Origin: an uncultured Porphyromonadaceae bacterium
GTDB lineage: Bacteria > Bacteroidota > Bacteroidia > Bacteroidales > Muribaculaceae
Direction of reading: 5' to 3'
Assembly (NCBI GenBank): GCA_947177185.1
Contig: CAMWTJ010000002.1
Location: forward strand, 47,312 to 111,311
DNA length: 64,000 nucleotides
The translations under genes and the position numbers were made by a program. The notes under the pieces are model-generated. The model was not told the DNA's origin, made no database searches, and saw nothing but the letters and a program-made list of their open reading frames with translations. Shown here piece after piece: positions 44,727 through 53,484 of this stretch. How positions within the stretch are numbered: the stretch's first letter is position 1; each line of letters begins with the position of its first letter.

Positions 44727-45845
44727 ATGAAAAATAAAATTACATTCAGGATGTGGCTTGCTGTTTTCTTCGGAGGCATCCGGCAATTCATACGCAACGT
44801 CTTCTCTTGGGAAAACAAGACACCATTCTGGCGTGTCATATGGGCTGCAATCACAGTATGCGTAGTTGCCGTCACATGCATGCTGGGCTATGCTTTCTAT
44901 GACGAGTTTATTGGACATAGATTATACCGATATTCATGCGAGGACAGATATGATTCCAAGCTCAGTCCCGATTTCAAGTACCGCAATAACGGATACAACA
45001 AGGGAAAGTCATACATATACAATTCCCGGACAAAGGACAAGGTGATTACTGATATTGATTGGATTGCCGTACCCGAGAGCGGTGACAGTCTTATTATTGT
45101 GGCAAAAGACGGTAAGCGTGGATTTGTCAATCGTTATACAGCAGAAACTGTTGTTCCTTTCAAATATGATGCCGCGTGGTCGTTTACGGATGGAGTTGCA
45201 GGTGTATGCGAGGGTGACTCTGTTTATTTCATTGATCACTCCGGGAATCCCGTACATAACCGCAGGTTTGCCCGCAAACGCGGATACGACAGCTACGTCT
45301 ATCACGGCAATTATGCCGCAATCCCGATAAACGGAAAATATGGCCTTATTGACAGAAGCGGTGAATGGGCCCTATTGCCGGAATATGAAGATATACACAT
45401 CGGTGCCCGCGATATGTGGTACATCATGAACAACAACAAATGCGGTGTAATAGATACAAACGGAGAGTTTGCGATTCCAATGGAATATAAGGATGTTTTT
45501 ATCCATTCCGACAACGGCATCACGGTTGTGAAAGCCGACAATTCACAGAGTCGCCATGATTACGACGGGACAATGCTTGACGCGTTTGTGTTCGATGAAT
45601 TATATCACCTTGCATACTACATCAATGAATTTGACGAAGAGGGAAATCAGAAGAAAGCAGTAGACAAAATGATGAGCTATTCGGCCAATAATTACTACGG
45701 ACTTATTAACAGTGATGGGGTTCCTGTCACTCCACCTCTGTACTCACATATAGAATCTGTAGCTCCGGGAGTATATCAGTGTCAGATTCCCGGAACCATG
45801 GAATGTATCATGGTAAATGCAAAAGGAGAAAAAATCAACGAATAA
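44727..45845 (+). CDS. Membrane-anchored WG-repeat protein
   Basis: This 372-residue protein has one membrane segment at about 35-55 (V-I-W-A-A-I-T-V-C-V-V-A-V-T-C-M-L), preceded by a basic region, so its C-terminal part is likely periplasmic. From about 110 on it shows repeats of WG/KWG type: K-R-G-F-V-N, K-Y-G-L-I-D-R-S-G-E-W-A-L-L-P-E-Y-E, K-C-G-V-I-D-T-N-G-E-F-A-I-P, Y-Y-G-L-I-N-S-D-G-V-P. WG repeats build beta-rich ligand or protein binding surfaces. It probably links the cytoplasmic ATPases to an envelope signal. Confidence 0.8.
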   Translation: MKNKITFRMWLAVFFGGIRQFIRNVFSWENKTPFWRVIWAAITVCVVAVTCMLGYAFYDEFIGHRLYRYSCEDRYDSKLSPDFKYRNNGYNKGKSYIYNSRTKDKVITDIDWIAVPESGDSLIIVAKDGKRGFVNRYTAETVVPFKYDAAWSFTDGVAGVCEGDSVYFIDHSGNPVHNRRFARKRGYDSYVYHGNYAAIPINGKYGLIDRSGEWALLPEYEDIHIGARDMWYIMNNNKCGVIDTNGEFAIPMEYKDVFIHSDNGITVVKADNSQSRHDYDGTMLDAFVFDELYHLAYYINEFDEEGNQKKAVDKMMSYSANNYYGLINSDGVPVTPPLYSHIESVAPGVYQCQIPGTMECIMVNAKGEKINE

Positions 45846-45857
45846 AATTTCAATGTT

Positions 45858-46496
45858 ATGAAACAAAGAGTGTTCAATCTGATTATCCTCGATGAGAGCG
45901 GCTCAATGAGCAGCATTGAGAAACAGGCAATCGACGGAGTAAACGAAACAGTTCAGACCATACGCGCCGCCCAAAGGAAATATCCCGGGCAAGAGCACAT
46001 TGTATCACTGGTGTCGTTCAACTCTGATGCGGTCAAGACAATCTATGACAAACTGGAGGTGGAGCGTGTCGAGGAACTGACCGATAAGCAGTATGTGCCT
46101 AACTGTTGCACACCTCTCTACGATGCCATCGGCAATGCAATCAATGCACTTCGCAAGAGTGTGGCCGATGAAGACGCAGTGCTCGTCACCATAATCACCG
46201 ACGGTTATGAAAATGCGTCCTCAGAGTATAATGGACCCGCAATCAAGAAGCTGGTGGAAACTATGAAATCCAAGGGCTGGATTTTCACCTACATCGGAGC
46301 CAATCAGGATGTGGAGGCAGTCGCATCCACAATCTCAATTACCAATACATTGTGTTTTACTGCCAGCGAAGAGGGAACCTCGGCAATGTTCGCTCGTGAG
46401 CGTAAGGCGAGAAACCGTTGGGTAGACCGGCTTGCGGGCAAAATAACACCATTAATTATGGCCGACGATTATTTCGATGATGACGATGGCAAATGA
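45858..46496 (+). CDS. von Willebrand factor A domain protein
   Basis: This 212-residue protein is one vWA domain. The metal site D-E-S-G-S-M-S is at about residues 12-18, a later Thr in C-T-P-L-Y-D completes the MIDAS arrangement, and T-I-I-T-D-G-Y-E-N carries the third Asp. Similar proteins (TerY-like) are partners of PP2C and kinase proteins in Ter-type systems, and both families are neighbours here. It is cytoplasmic, lacking a signal. Confidence 0.9.
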   Translation: MKQRVFNLIILDESGSMSSIEKQAIDGVNETVQTIRAAQRKYPGQEHIVSLVSFNSDAVKTIYDKLEVERVEELTDKQYVPNCCTPLYDAIGNAINALRKSVADEDAVLVTIITDGYENASSEYNGPAIKKLVETMKSKGWIFTYIGANQDVEAVASTISITNTLCFTASEEGTSAMFARERKARNRWVDRLAGKITPLIMADDYFDDDDGK

Positions 46497-46557
46497 CATT
46501 CTCCTCTCTCTTCGATAAAAAGGATTGACACTTGATCTGATACTGAACCACAATCAC

Positions 46558-46565
46558 TAACTTTG
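46558..46565 (+). promoter_or_regulatory. -7 element before the 138-residue protein gene
   Basis: TAACTTTG fits TAnnTTTG, about 50 bases before ATG 46615. The -33 match is poor (CTTGA with wide spacing). A second start for the last part of module C is possible. Confidence 0.4.
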
Positions 46566-46614
46566 TAGTCTGAACGGCAATTGTGCCGCTCAGGCTACTT
46601 CCACTCAATACATT

Positions 46615-47031
46615 ATGGCAGCAAATATAATACAGCATCACGCGCCGTTTGATTTCGCGTCGTTTTTTGAGAATATCAAATCTCAATATATTGGACTTGA
46701 CCACCATGACTATTTGAATTTTATACATAGCGAGGGCGAGAAACATTCGTTTATGGGATGTGCCGAATGGAACGACCGGGTGAAATACGCGCTCAGTAAT
46801 GCCGTCGCGTCTGATGAGGTTGTTGAAATAATAAACCGCGCATCGTCAGTAATGATTACCATCATACGTTCTTCCAAGGCTGAGCGGCCATTGACAATGA
46901 TGGAGATGCAATATATCAGCGAATTTATAAAAGGGTTCTCAGAGAAATGCGATATCGTCTGGGGGCTTGCAGAAGATTCCACGCTTAATAATGTTGTCAA
47001 AGTAATCATATTTGCAAACGTCAGCAGATAG
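46615..47031 (+). CDS. Unrecognised 138-residue protein
   Basis: No family is recognised. The product is soluble and mainly helical, with V-V-E-I-I-N-R-A-S-S-V-M and a polar end. It lies between the vWA and Sir2-like genes with short gaps on each side, so it likely belongs to the cluster. ATG 46615 follows a possible promoter. Confidence 0.5.
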   Translation: MAANIIQHHAPFDFASFFENIKSQYIGLDHHDYLNFIHSEGEKHSFMGCAEWNDRVKYALSNAVASDEVVEIINRASSVMITIIRSSKAERPLTMMEMQYISEFIKGFSEKCDIVWGLAEDSTLNNVVKVIIFANVSR

Positions 47032-47137
47032 AATCCGTGGGATATCTCCATTAAGAAAGTATTGATTTATACATATGCGAACTTAACCTGATTTTCTATT
47101 GGACAAGAGAAGAATACAAGATAGTAGCGACAAACCG

Positions 47138-47911
47138 ATGGCCAAAAGGAAGAAGATAGTATTTTTCACTGGAGCCGGAATGAGCCGAGAGAGTGGCCTT
47201 CCCACTTTTCGCGGCGAAGGCGGTGTGTGGAACGAGATCGACTATGAGAAGGTGGCAACTCTGAAATCATGGTACGGACGGCAACGCAAAAATGTGAAGG
47301 AACGCCGACAGGCCATGCTTGACTTTTTCAATCCATTGCGTCGAGCCATTTTGCAACATGAACCTAACGACGGACATCGGATTATAGCCGCTCTTGAAAA
47401 TTATTTTGATGTGACAGTCATTACCCAGAACGGAGATGACTATCATACACGCGCCGGCTCAACAAAAGTGATTTATCTTCATGGCGAGGCGCTGAAGAAT
47501 ACCTCGTCGGCCAATCCGTCACTGTCTTTTCCAATCGACAGAGATAATCCCGACATCCATTTGGGCGACAAGGCCCCGGACGGCTCACAACTGCGGCCAT
47601 ATATCATATACTTTGACGAGAATATCGACGGTGGTCTATGGCGAGAAGCAGTAAAGGCTACGAAAGAAGCCGATTGGTTTGTGGTGGTTGGTTCTACGAT
47701 GCTCGTATATCCTGCGGCATCATTACTCGCTGCCGTTCCCGGCTCATGCCACATGGTCGTTATAGACCCGGAGGAAGTATCACTTCCTGAAGAATGTTAT
47801 CATGGTTATACATATATTCCCGAGGGTGCGAGTGAAGGATTGTTTTCCTTTATGGAAATGCTGGCTAAATATGAACGGAGAAAACTAAAATTGAGAAAAG
47901 ACGATAAATAA
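47138..47911 (+). CDS. Sir2-family NAD-dependent deacylase-like protein
   Basis: This 257-residue protein has the NAD-binding G-A-G-M-S-R-E-S-G-L-P-T-F-R-G at 12-26, T-Q-N-G-D-D-Y-H-T-R-A-G with the conserved His, L-H-G-E, R-P-Y-I-I-Y-F near where R-P-x-V-V-x-F-G-E is expected, and V-V-V-G-S-T-M-L-V-Y-P-A. The four zinc-binding cysteines of most sirtuins are missing, so it may be a zinc-free deacylase or an NAD-consuming enzyme. ATG 47138 is chosen; TTG 47099 would add 13 residues. Sir2 domains occur in many phage-defence systems, which is one way to read the context. Confidence 0.88.
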   Translation: MAKRKKIVFFTGAGMSRESGLPTFRGEGGVWNEIDYEKVATLKSWYGRQRKNVKERRQAMLDFFNPLRRAILQHEPNDGHRIIAALENYFDVTVITQNGDDYHTRAGSTKVIYLHGEALKNTSSANPSLSFPIDRDNPDIHLGDKAPDGSQLRPYIIYFDENIDGGLWREAVKATKEADWFVVVGSTMLVYPAASLLAAVPGSCHMVVIDPEEVSLPEECYHGYTYIPEGASEGLFSFMEMLAKYERRKLKLRKDDK

Positions 47912-47921
47912 ACCTATTGAG

Positions 47922-48770
47922 ATGAAAATATATCACGGATTATTCAGTGACTGTGGTCCTCGGCGTAAGAACGAGGATTATATCGCGGTAAGAGAAATGC
48001 CGGAGCAGGGGCGGTCTGTGTTTGTGCTTTGTGACGGCATGGGAGGCCACAATTTAGGTGATGTCGCCAGCAAGTTTGTGGCAGAGCATATCTGCGACTA
48101 TTGGACAAAAAATCCAGAGCGCAGGGACAGTGGGAAGAAAATCACTGATGCCTGCGATGAAACAATGATAGCATATAACAACAAATCCCGTGTAGAGATG
48201 GGCACGACTATGGCGATGGCCGCTATCGAGGGCAACAAGGCGTTGCTCGCTCACTGCGGCGACAGTAGAATCTGCGTTATCCGTAATCATGAAATCATAT
48301 ACCAGTCCACTGAACATGTCGCATTGACTCCTGAGGGATGGCCAATAATCACACGTGCTTTTTTCACCGGCCGCGATAGCTATACGCCGGATATTAAAGA
48401 GATAGAGGTGGAGATTGGCGACATGATATTCATTTGTTCCGACGGAGTGTATGGCAATGGCAAATGGAGTGCGCTGAAAGATGCACTTCTTGAGGAACAT
48501 TGTGTATATCAGCTGAGTGGCGCAGAGGAAGTGGCCAAAGAAAAGGCCCACGACAACTACTCTGCCATATTGATAAGAATCTGCGAGGACGCGCCCGAGG
48601 ATACGACTGTACCGGGACTCTTCAAGTTGCGCAGGCGTGCCAACGGCTCTGGTGACAAGTTTGAATATTTTGAGTTTTTTCGTACCAGAAAAGAAGCATA
48701 TTCCAGACTTGTAGAACTGTCTGATTATGGGACGGAAAAGAATCTGTTTCAATATGGCATAACGCGATAA
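47922..48770 (+). CDS. PP2C-family Ser/Thr phosphatase
   Basis: This 282-residue protein has the PP2C metal-site motifs: F-S-D-C-G-x-R-R-K-N-E-D at the start, L-C-D-G-M-G-G-H at about 38-45, G-T-T-M-A-M-A, A-H-C-G-D-S-R, I-C-S-D-G-V-Y and late D-N-Y-S-A-I. All metal-binding Asp appear kept. The C-terminal 60 residues extend beyond the core. It probably removes phosphate groups from cluster proteins, although the nearby kinase domain looks inactive. Confidence 0.93.
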   Translation: MKIYHGLFSDCGPRRKNEDYIAVREMPEQGRSVFVLCDGMGGHNLGDVASKFVAEHICDYWTKNPERRDSGKKITDACDETMIAYNNKSRVEMGTTMAMAAIEGNKALLAHCGDSRICVIRNHEIIYQSTEHVALTPEGWPIITRAFFTGRDSYTPDIKEIEVEIGDMIFICSDGVYGNGKWSALKDALLEEHCVYQLSGAEEVAKEKAHDNYSAILIRICEDAPEDTTVPGLFKLRRRANGSGDKFEYFEFFRTRKEAYSRLVELSDYGTEKNLFQYGITR

Positions 48771-48931
48771 GATGGCATAACTGCGGAACAGCGGTCACAG
48801 CGTATGTTTAGTTATAGAAACTTCATGAGAGCGCAGTTGCACCATAATATCATTTATTTTCTTTTTTGAGATAGATGCAATCTTGTTTTATCATCTATTA
48901 CTATATACCGAACATATAAGACAGAAATATT

Positions 48932-49291
48932 ATGGCAATACTCAATCTTGACCACAATGCTCTTTGGGAGAGCATCTGCAACTGGAGCCGCAAAGCAGGT
49001 CGCGCCGCAACACGCCCCGTTCTTCTCATGTGGTATGTGATGCGTAGCAAAGACACCCCGAGAAAAGACAAATGGGCAATCTTCGGCTCATTGGCTTACC
49101 TTATTCTCCCGATCGACATTCTCGATTCCAAGCGCCTGCCAATTATCGGCTGGCTCGACGAAGTAGCTTCTCTCGCTGTCCTCGTACAGAAAATGTCGAA
49201 ATACATCACTCCTGAAATGGCGGCCAAAACCGAAGCGCAACTCGACAAATGGTTTCCGGAATATGTCGAGTATGAAATGATAGACTGCTGA
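48932..49291 (+). CDS. DUF1232 (YkvA-type) protein 2
   Basis: This 119-residue protein has the DUF1232 core: a helix L-M-W-Y-V-M-R-S, K-W-A-I-F-G-S-L-A-Y-L-I-L-P-I-D-I-L-D, then I-I-G-W-L-D-E-V-A-S-L-A-V. The amino and carboxy parts are charged helices, ending with the pattern A-x-L-D-K-W-F as in DUF1232 protein 1 (L-D-Q-W-F). So two related members occur about 11 kb apart in one cluster. A 160-base gap with no clear signal precedes it. Confidence 0.82.
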   Translation: MAILNLDHNALWESICNWSRKAGRAATRPVLLMWYVMRSKDTPRKDKWAIFGSLAYLILPIDILDSKRLPIIGWLDEVASLAVLVQKMSKYITPEMAAKTEAQLDKWFPEYVEYEMIDC

Positions 49292-49368
49292 TAAGCAACG
49301 CTTCATTTTCCGTAATCTTTCTCGGAAATCAGTTTAGTAGCTTTGGTGATTAAACGACAACCATTATC

Positions 49369-51255
49369 ATGCAAAACGAATACAACCGAATCATTCAAGA
49401 GCGAGCCGACATTGTCTTCGATGCCATGGCAAGGCGCGTATTGCCTGAGGATATGCTCCGAATCCGTGCCGCATTTGAGCTGGCACGGGACGCTCACGCA
49501 CCACAAAAGCGTAAAACCGGCGAACCGTATATTTTCCATCCCATCGCGGTTGCTAATATCGCGGCAGAGGAGCTTATGCTCGGTGCGAATCCGATTATAG
49601 CATGTTTCCTGCACGATGTGGTGGAGGATACGTCCTGTACGATTGACGACATCCGCAACCGCTTCGGCGATGACGTTGCTTTTCTTGTCCGCGTAGTGAC
49701 AAAGAAGCCTACGCACGACTATGAGCTGTCAAAACAGCTCGACAACTACCGCCAGCTGCTCAACTCCATGCAGTACGACATCCGTGCCATACTCGTTAAG
49801 CTCGCCGACCGCCTGCACAATATGCGGACACTGGAATCAATGAAGCCGGAGAAACAGATGAAGATTGCCGGCGAAACTGACTATTTCTATGCGCCGCTTG
49901 CCAACCGTCTTGGACTTTACAACATCAAGACCGAGCTGGAAAACCTCTCGTTCCGTTTCCGTTGTCCCGACGAGTATGAGGAGATTTCCAGCCTCATTGC
50001 ACGTCATGTGGAGGCCAACAAGGATAATCTTGAAACATTCCGCAGTCAGATTGAAGAAACACTCTCGGCCGCCGGAATCAAGGCTCGTGTCTATGTAGAT
50101 TACCGCCGTCCGTTCAGTCTGTGGCGTAAGATGAAGAAGTATGGTGATGATTTCAACCATCTGAAATACCGCCATTTCGTCGAGGTTGTGTTCGATGAAT
50201 CTCAGACCGCACTCAGCGAGAAGGAGATGGCTATGAAGATCTACTGCATACTGACCGACCGCTTCAAAGAGAAGCATTGCAGCATGAGCAACTATATAGA
50301 CTCGCCTAAGGAGAACGGCTATCAGAGCATCCACGTCAAACTCCTTCCCGATTTCGGACGCTGGCAGGAGGTTCATATCAGCAGCGAGGCCATGATTCGT
50401 CAGTCGCAACTTGGATGTGTGGCAGAGCGAAACGAAAGCAACATTCAGATGTGGATTGAGAAGTTCCGCAAGGTGCTCCATGACACAATCAGCGGCTCCA
50501 AACATGACGACCGCTATATGGAGGACATTATTACAGCCTTCTATAACGATGACATACAGGTGTTCACGCCTACAGGCGAGAAAATAATACTTCCGCAGAA
50601 CTCCACAGTGATAGATTTTGCCTACGAGGTACACTCCGACCTTGGCGACCATGCTAAATATGCCCGTATCAATAGTCGCCTGGAGCCCGTAGACACGACT
50701 CTGCGGCGTGGCGACGTGGTGGAGATTTTTACTGACAAGGATTCCCGTCCCGGGCAGGACTGGCTGACCTTGGCCCATACTTTCAAGGCACGCAAAGCAA
50801 TCCGGCGTTATCTGGAATCCGTGCCCAAGACCGACTTTTGCCGTTGCTCGGCATGCAATCCCATTCCCGGAGAGGAAGTCATAGGTATCCGTAATCATTT
50901 TGACCCGGGACTCGTCACCGTGCATAAGCGCGATTGCCGCCACGCAATCAGCATGGCCTCTTCGTATGGCGACGATGTCGTGTCGGTTGACTACAAGGCC
51001 GACGAAACCTTATATCCTTTGACTTTGAGGGTGCGGGCCGTTGACCGCAGCCACCTATTCGTGGATCTTGTGGATTGTATCACTAACACGTTCCATCTCT
51101 CTATGGAGTCGTTCAACACCAAGACCGACCGCAACATAGTAGTCTGCAAAATCCGTTTCGGCGTCCACTCGTATGCTGAGCTCAAAACTATTATCAACCA
51201 TATATCTGCCATCGACGGCGTTGATGAAGTTCGCCGCCTCGATGGCGAAGATTAA
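49369..51255 (+). CDS. RelA/SpoT-type (p)ppGpp hydrolase/synthetase
   Basis: This 628-residue protein has the usual RSH order. The HD hydrolase domain carries H57, H82-D83 and E86-D87 within F-L-H-D-V-V-E-D, and R-L-H-N-M-R. A synthetase-like domain lies at about 225-370 with S-P-K-E-N-G-Y-Q-S-I-H. A TGS domain (V-F-T-P-T-G-E-K-I-I-L-P, about 395-455) and a C-terminal ACT-like region (about 545-628) follow. The synthetase block corresponding to D-x-x-A-I-R-I is diverged (Y-R-H-F-V-E-V-V-F), so synthesis may be weak or lost. It is shorter than usual housekeeping RSH proteins, so it looks like a cluster-specific member. Confidence 0.9.
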   Translation: MQNEYNRIIQERADIVFDAMARRVLPEDMLRIRAAFELARDAHAPQKRKTGEPYIFHPIAVANIAAEELMLGANPIIACFLHDVVEDTSCTIDDIRNRFGDDVAFLVRVVTKKPTHDYELSKQLDNYRQLLNSMQYDIRAILVKLADRLHNMRTLESMKPEKQMKIAGETDYFYAPLANRLGLYNIKTELENLSFRFRCPDEYEEISSLIARHVEANKDNLETFRSQIEETLSAAGIKARVYVDYRRPFSLWRKMKKYGDDFNHLKYRHFVEVVFDESQTALSEKEMAMKIYCILTDRFKEKHCSMSNYIDSPKENGYQSIHVKLLPDFGRWQEVHISSEAMIRQSQLGCVAERNESNIQMWIEKFRKVLHDTISGSKHDDRYMEDIITAFYNDDIQVFTPTGEKIILPQNSTVIDFAYEVHSDLGDHAKYARINSRLEPVDTTLRRGDVVEIFTDKDSRPGQDWLTLAHTFKARKAIRRYLESVPKTDFCRCSACNPIPGEEVIGIRNHFDPGLVTVHKRDCRHAISMASSYGDDVVSVDYKADETLYPLTLRVRAVDRSHLFVDLVDCITNTFHLSMESFNTKTDRNIVVCKIRFGVHSYAELKTIINHISAIDGVDEVRRLDGED

Positions 51256-51272
51256 TTATTTGACTTTTGACC

Positions 51273-51743
51273 ATGAGAATATTGTTTGTGTGCACAGGCA
51301 ATGCAAGCCGTTCGGCTGCTGCCGAGTGCGTGTTGAAAAAGATGCTTGTCGACGGTGGCATTGAGGGTGTTGAAGTAGCTTCCTGCGGAACAAAAGTCCC
51401 TCATGGGCTCGACCGTGAGGATGTGATGTGTCGTATTGCAGCCGAAAAGGGCTATCAAATGGGAGGCAAAGCCATACCCATGACTGAGGAACTCCTCGAT
51501 TCAGCCGACCTGATAATCGTTATGACAGAACGCCATCGTAATGAAGTAACACGTCTGCTGAAATACGACCGCTGGAGCCATATAGTCCGTTTCAACGATT
51601 ATTGCTTTGGAGAACAGGCAGACCTCCCTGACCCACACTATCAGACCGAATATGTGTATCGCACCTGTTTCAATACAATAGAACGCGGATGTCAAGAAAT
51701 TATCAATAAAATGAAACAATGCCACAAAGCACATTCAAGATAA
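51273..51743 (+). CDS. Low-molecular-weight protein tyrosine phosphatase
   Basis: This 156-residue protein has the catalytic loop V-C-T-G-N-A-S-R-S (CX5RS) at about residues 7-15 and the general acid L-P-D-P-H late in the sequence. ATG 51273 is chosen since it places the loop at the normal distance from the start. It follows the RSH gene by 17 bases and ends the accessory region. In many bacteria such enzymes act on tyrosine kinases or arginine phosphate; the partner here is unknown. Confidence 0.92.
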   Translation: MRILFVCTGNASRSAAAECVLKKMLVDGGIEGVEVASCGTKVPHGLDREDVMCRIAAEKGYQMGGKAIPMTEELLDSADLIIVMTERHRNEVTRLLKYDRWSHIVRFNDYCFGEQADLPDPHYQTEYVYRTCFNTIERGCQEIINKMKQCHKAHSR

Positions 51744-51832
51744 AAGATTAAGGCCCCGTATAACATTGCCTCATTAGGAAAAGATGCCCTTTTCCCTTGT
51801 CCTCGCTCTATCGGAATTTCGGTGTAAATGCG

Positions 51833-51840
51833 TAACTTTG
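51833..51840 (+). promoter_or_regulatory. -7 element before the MFS exporter gene
   Basis: TAACTTTG fits TAnnTTTG and lies 25 bases before ATG 51866. No convincing -33 element is seen. Confidence 0.5.
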
Positions 51841-51865
51841 CGGCCGTAATTTAACAGAATTGACC

Positions 51866-53068
51866 ATGACGAAAGGCGCTGCCGAAAAGAACGCGGGCAC
51901 GATATACTCTATATTGCTGATAATAAGCTTCGGCCATTTTCTCAACGACATGATTCAGTCGGTAATACCTTCGGTGTACCCGATACTCAGAGATGAGTAC
52001 AATCTGTCGTTTCTCCAGATCGGCATCATTACGTTTGTAGTGCAAATGACCTCTTCCATAATGCAGCCCGTTGTGGGAGCGTACACCGACAGGCATCCGC
52101 ATCCTTATTCCCTGACTGCCGGCATGATGTTTACGCTTGTGGGCATACTGCTTCTGTCTGTGGCCTCCACCTTCGGGCTGATATTGCTTGCGGTGGCCAC
52201 TGTCGGAATCGGTTCGGCGGTTTTTCACCCGGAGTCCTCGCGCATAGCGCAAAGCGCGGCGGGTGTAAAGAAGGGACTCGGACAGTCGATATTTCAGGTG
52301 GGTGGCAACGGCGGCACAGCCCTCGGACCGCTCCTTGCCGCCATAATAATACTTCCGTTCGGGCAAAAATCCATATCGTGGTTTGCCATCGCGGCGATTG
52401 TGGCCATCGCGGCGTTGTTTTATGTGGGCCGGTGGTATAAGACTGCATTGCGGTCGGACACGAAAACCGCGGTTTCTCCTGCCGTCGGACAGCTGTCCGC
52501 GCGCCGCATCCGCCAGGCATTATTCATTCTCTGCGTGCTGACGTTCTCCAAATACTTTTACATGGCGAGCATGACCAGCTATTTCACCTTCTTCCTCATG
52601 GACAAGTTCGGAGTAGACATAAGGCAGTCGCAGCTGTGTCTTTTTGCATTTCTCGCGGCTGTGGCGGCCGGCACTCTGATAGGCGGAGCCGTAGGCGACC
52701 GCTACGGTCGCAAGCTTGTGATATGGTGGTCGATATTCGGCGCGGCTCCTTTCGCCCTCGCACTCCCGTATGTGAACCTCGCTATGACCATAATCCTCGC
52801 CATAGTGATAGGGCTTGTGATATCGTCGGCATTTTCCGCGATACTCGTCTACGCCACAGAGCTGAAGCCCGGCAGGGTGGGCATGATAGCAGGACTCTTC
52901 TTCGGGCTCAATTTCGGGCTCGGCGGCATAGCATCCGTGTTTTTCGGATGGCTCGCCGACCAGACAAGCATAGAATTCGTCTTTCAGCTGAGCACCCTTC
53001 TGCCGCTTCTCGGCATTGTGGCAGGCCTGCTGCCCGACATCGAGCACCGCAACAAGGCGTCGCGCTGA
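51866..53068 (+). CDS. MFS exporter, fosmidomycin-resistance type
   Basis: This 400-residue protein has about 12 hydrophobic segments. The amino end (G-H-F-L-N-D-M-I-Q-S-V-I-P-S-V-Y-P) and the Y-T-D-R-H-P-H-P-Y and F-H-P-E-S-S-R motifs are typical of the Fsr subgroup of the major facilitator superfamily. The base composition returns to the GC-rich type, so the right edge of the accessory region lies just before it. Substrate cannot be told; Fsr of E. coli confers fosmidomycin resistance. Confidence 0.9.
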   Translation: MTKGAAEKNAGTIYSILLIISFGHFLNDMIQSVIPSVYPILRDEYNLSFLQIGIITFVVQMTSSIMQPVVGAYTDRHPHPYSLTAGMMFTLVGILLLSVASTFGLILLAVATVGIGSAVFHPESSRIAQSAAGVKKGLGQSIFQVGGNGGTALGPLLAAIIILPFGQKSISWFAIAAIVAIAALFYVGRWYKTALRSDTKTAVSPAVGQLSARRIRQALFILCVLTFSKYFYMASMTSYFTFFLMDKFGVDIRQSQLCLFAFLAAVAAGTLIGGAVGDRYGRKLVIWWSIFGAAPFALALPYVNLAMTIILAIVIGLVISSAFSAILVYATELKPGRVGMIAGLFFGLNFGLGGIASVFFGWLADQTSIEFVFQLSTLLPLLGIVAGLLPDIEHRNKASR

Positions 53069-53190
53069 GCGGGCTTGCTATATTTGCGTAAGAAACAATG
53101 CGGATATTTTTCTTGTGCGCCGCATATCCATATAGTTTTGTTTCGGTTTATATATCATATAGAACAAAACCAATTTTTTTTGCCCAGCCT

Positions 53191-53222
53191 ATTGACTTGC
53201 AATGCAAAAAGTCGTAACTTTG
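53191..53222 (+). promoter_or_regulatory. Promoter of a long structured leader
   Basis: A -33 ATTG at 53191-53194 and -7 TAACTTTG at 53215-53222 are spaced by 20 bases. It precedes a 250-base leader. The 120 bases between the MFS gene and this promoter are AT-rich, with no gene seen. Confidence 0.65.
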
Positions 53223-53228
53223 CCGTTG

Positions 53229-53446
53229 ATTGGGAGCAATCCCATCACGACATTTTGAAAAAGAGGCGTTATGTCTTCTTCTTGTATGCGAAAAGCGTAG
53301 GAAACTTATTCACATGAGCAAGAGATGGCGTAATAGACTCCACGCATATGCGTGGGGCTGTTATTCCCACATCTGCTCATCAAGGTTCTCCTACCACCTT
53401 CGCATTAAGACGTGGCATTACAGTTCCACGCTTCTTAATTTTTTAA
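53229..53446 (+). ncRNA. Structured leader or small RNA ending at a terminator
   Basis: About 220 bases between a good promoter and the next gene hold two hairpins. The first is a perfect inverted repeat CCACGCATATGCGTGG at 53340-53355. The second has stem CGTGG/CCACG at 53411-53430, extended by AAG/CTT, followed by CTTAATTTTTT (53434-53444). The latter looks like an intrinsic terminator placed 38 bases before the gene start at 53485. This could be a stable small RNA or an attenuator that controls the gene. An open frame through it has no coding look. Confidence 0.5.
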
Positions 53447-53484
53447 CTGCACTTATTGGAGCTGAGGTGCGCTTACATCAGAAT

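Noticed and set aside
17984..51743. The accessory block as a prophage or a contractile injection (type VI-like) system
   Set aside because: No tail, sheath, baseplate, VgrG, Hcp, terminase or capsid-like proteins were recognised; the AAA proteins are of CbbX and Cdc48/FtsH types, not ClpV.
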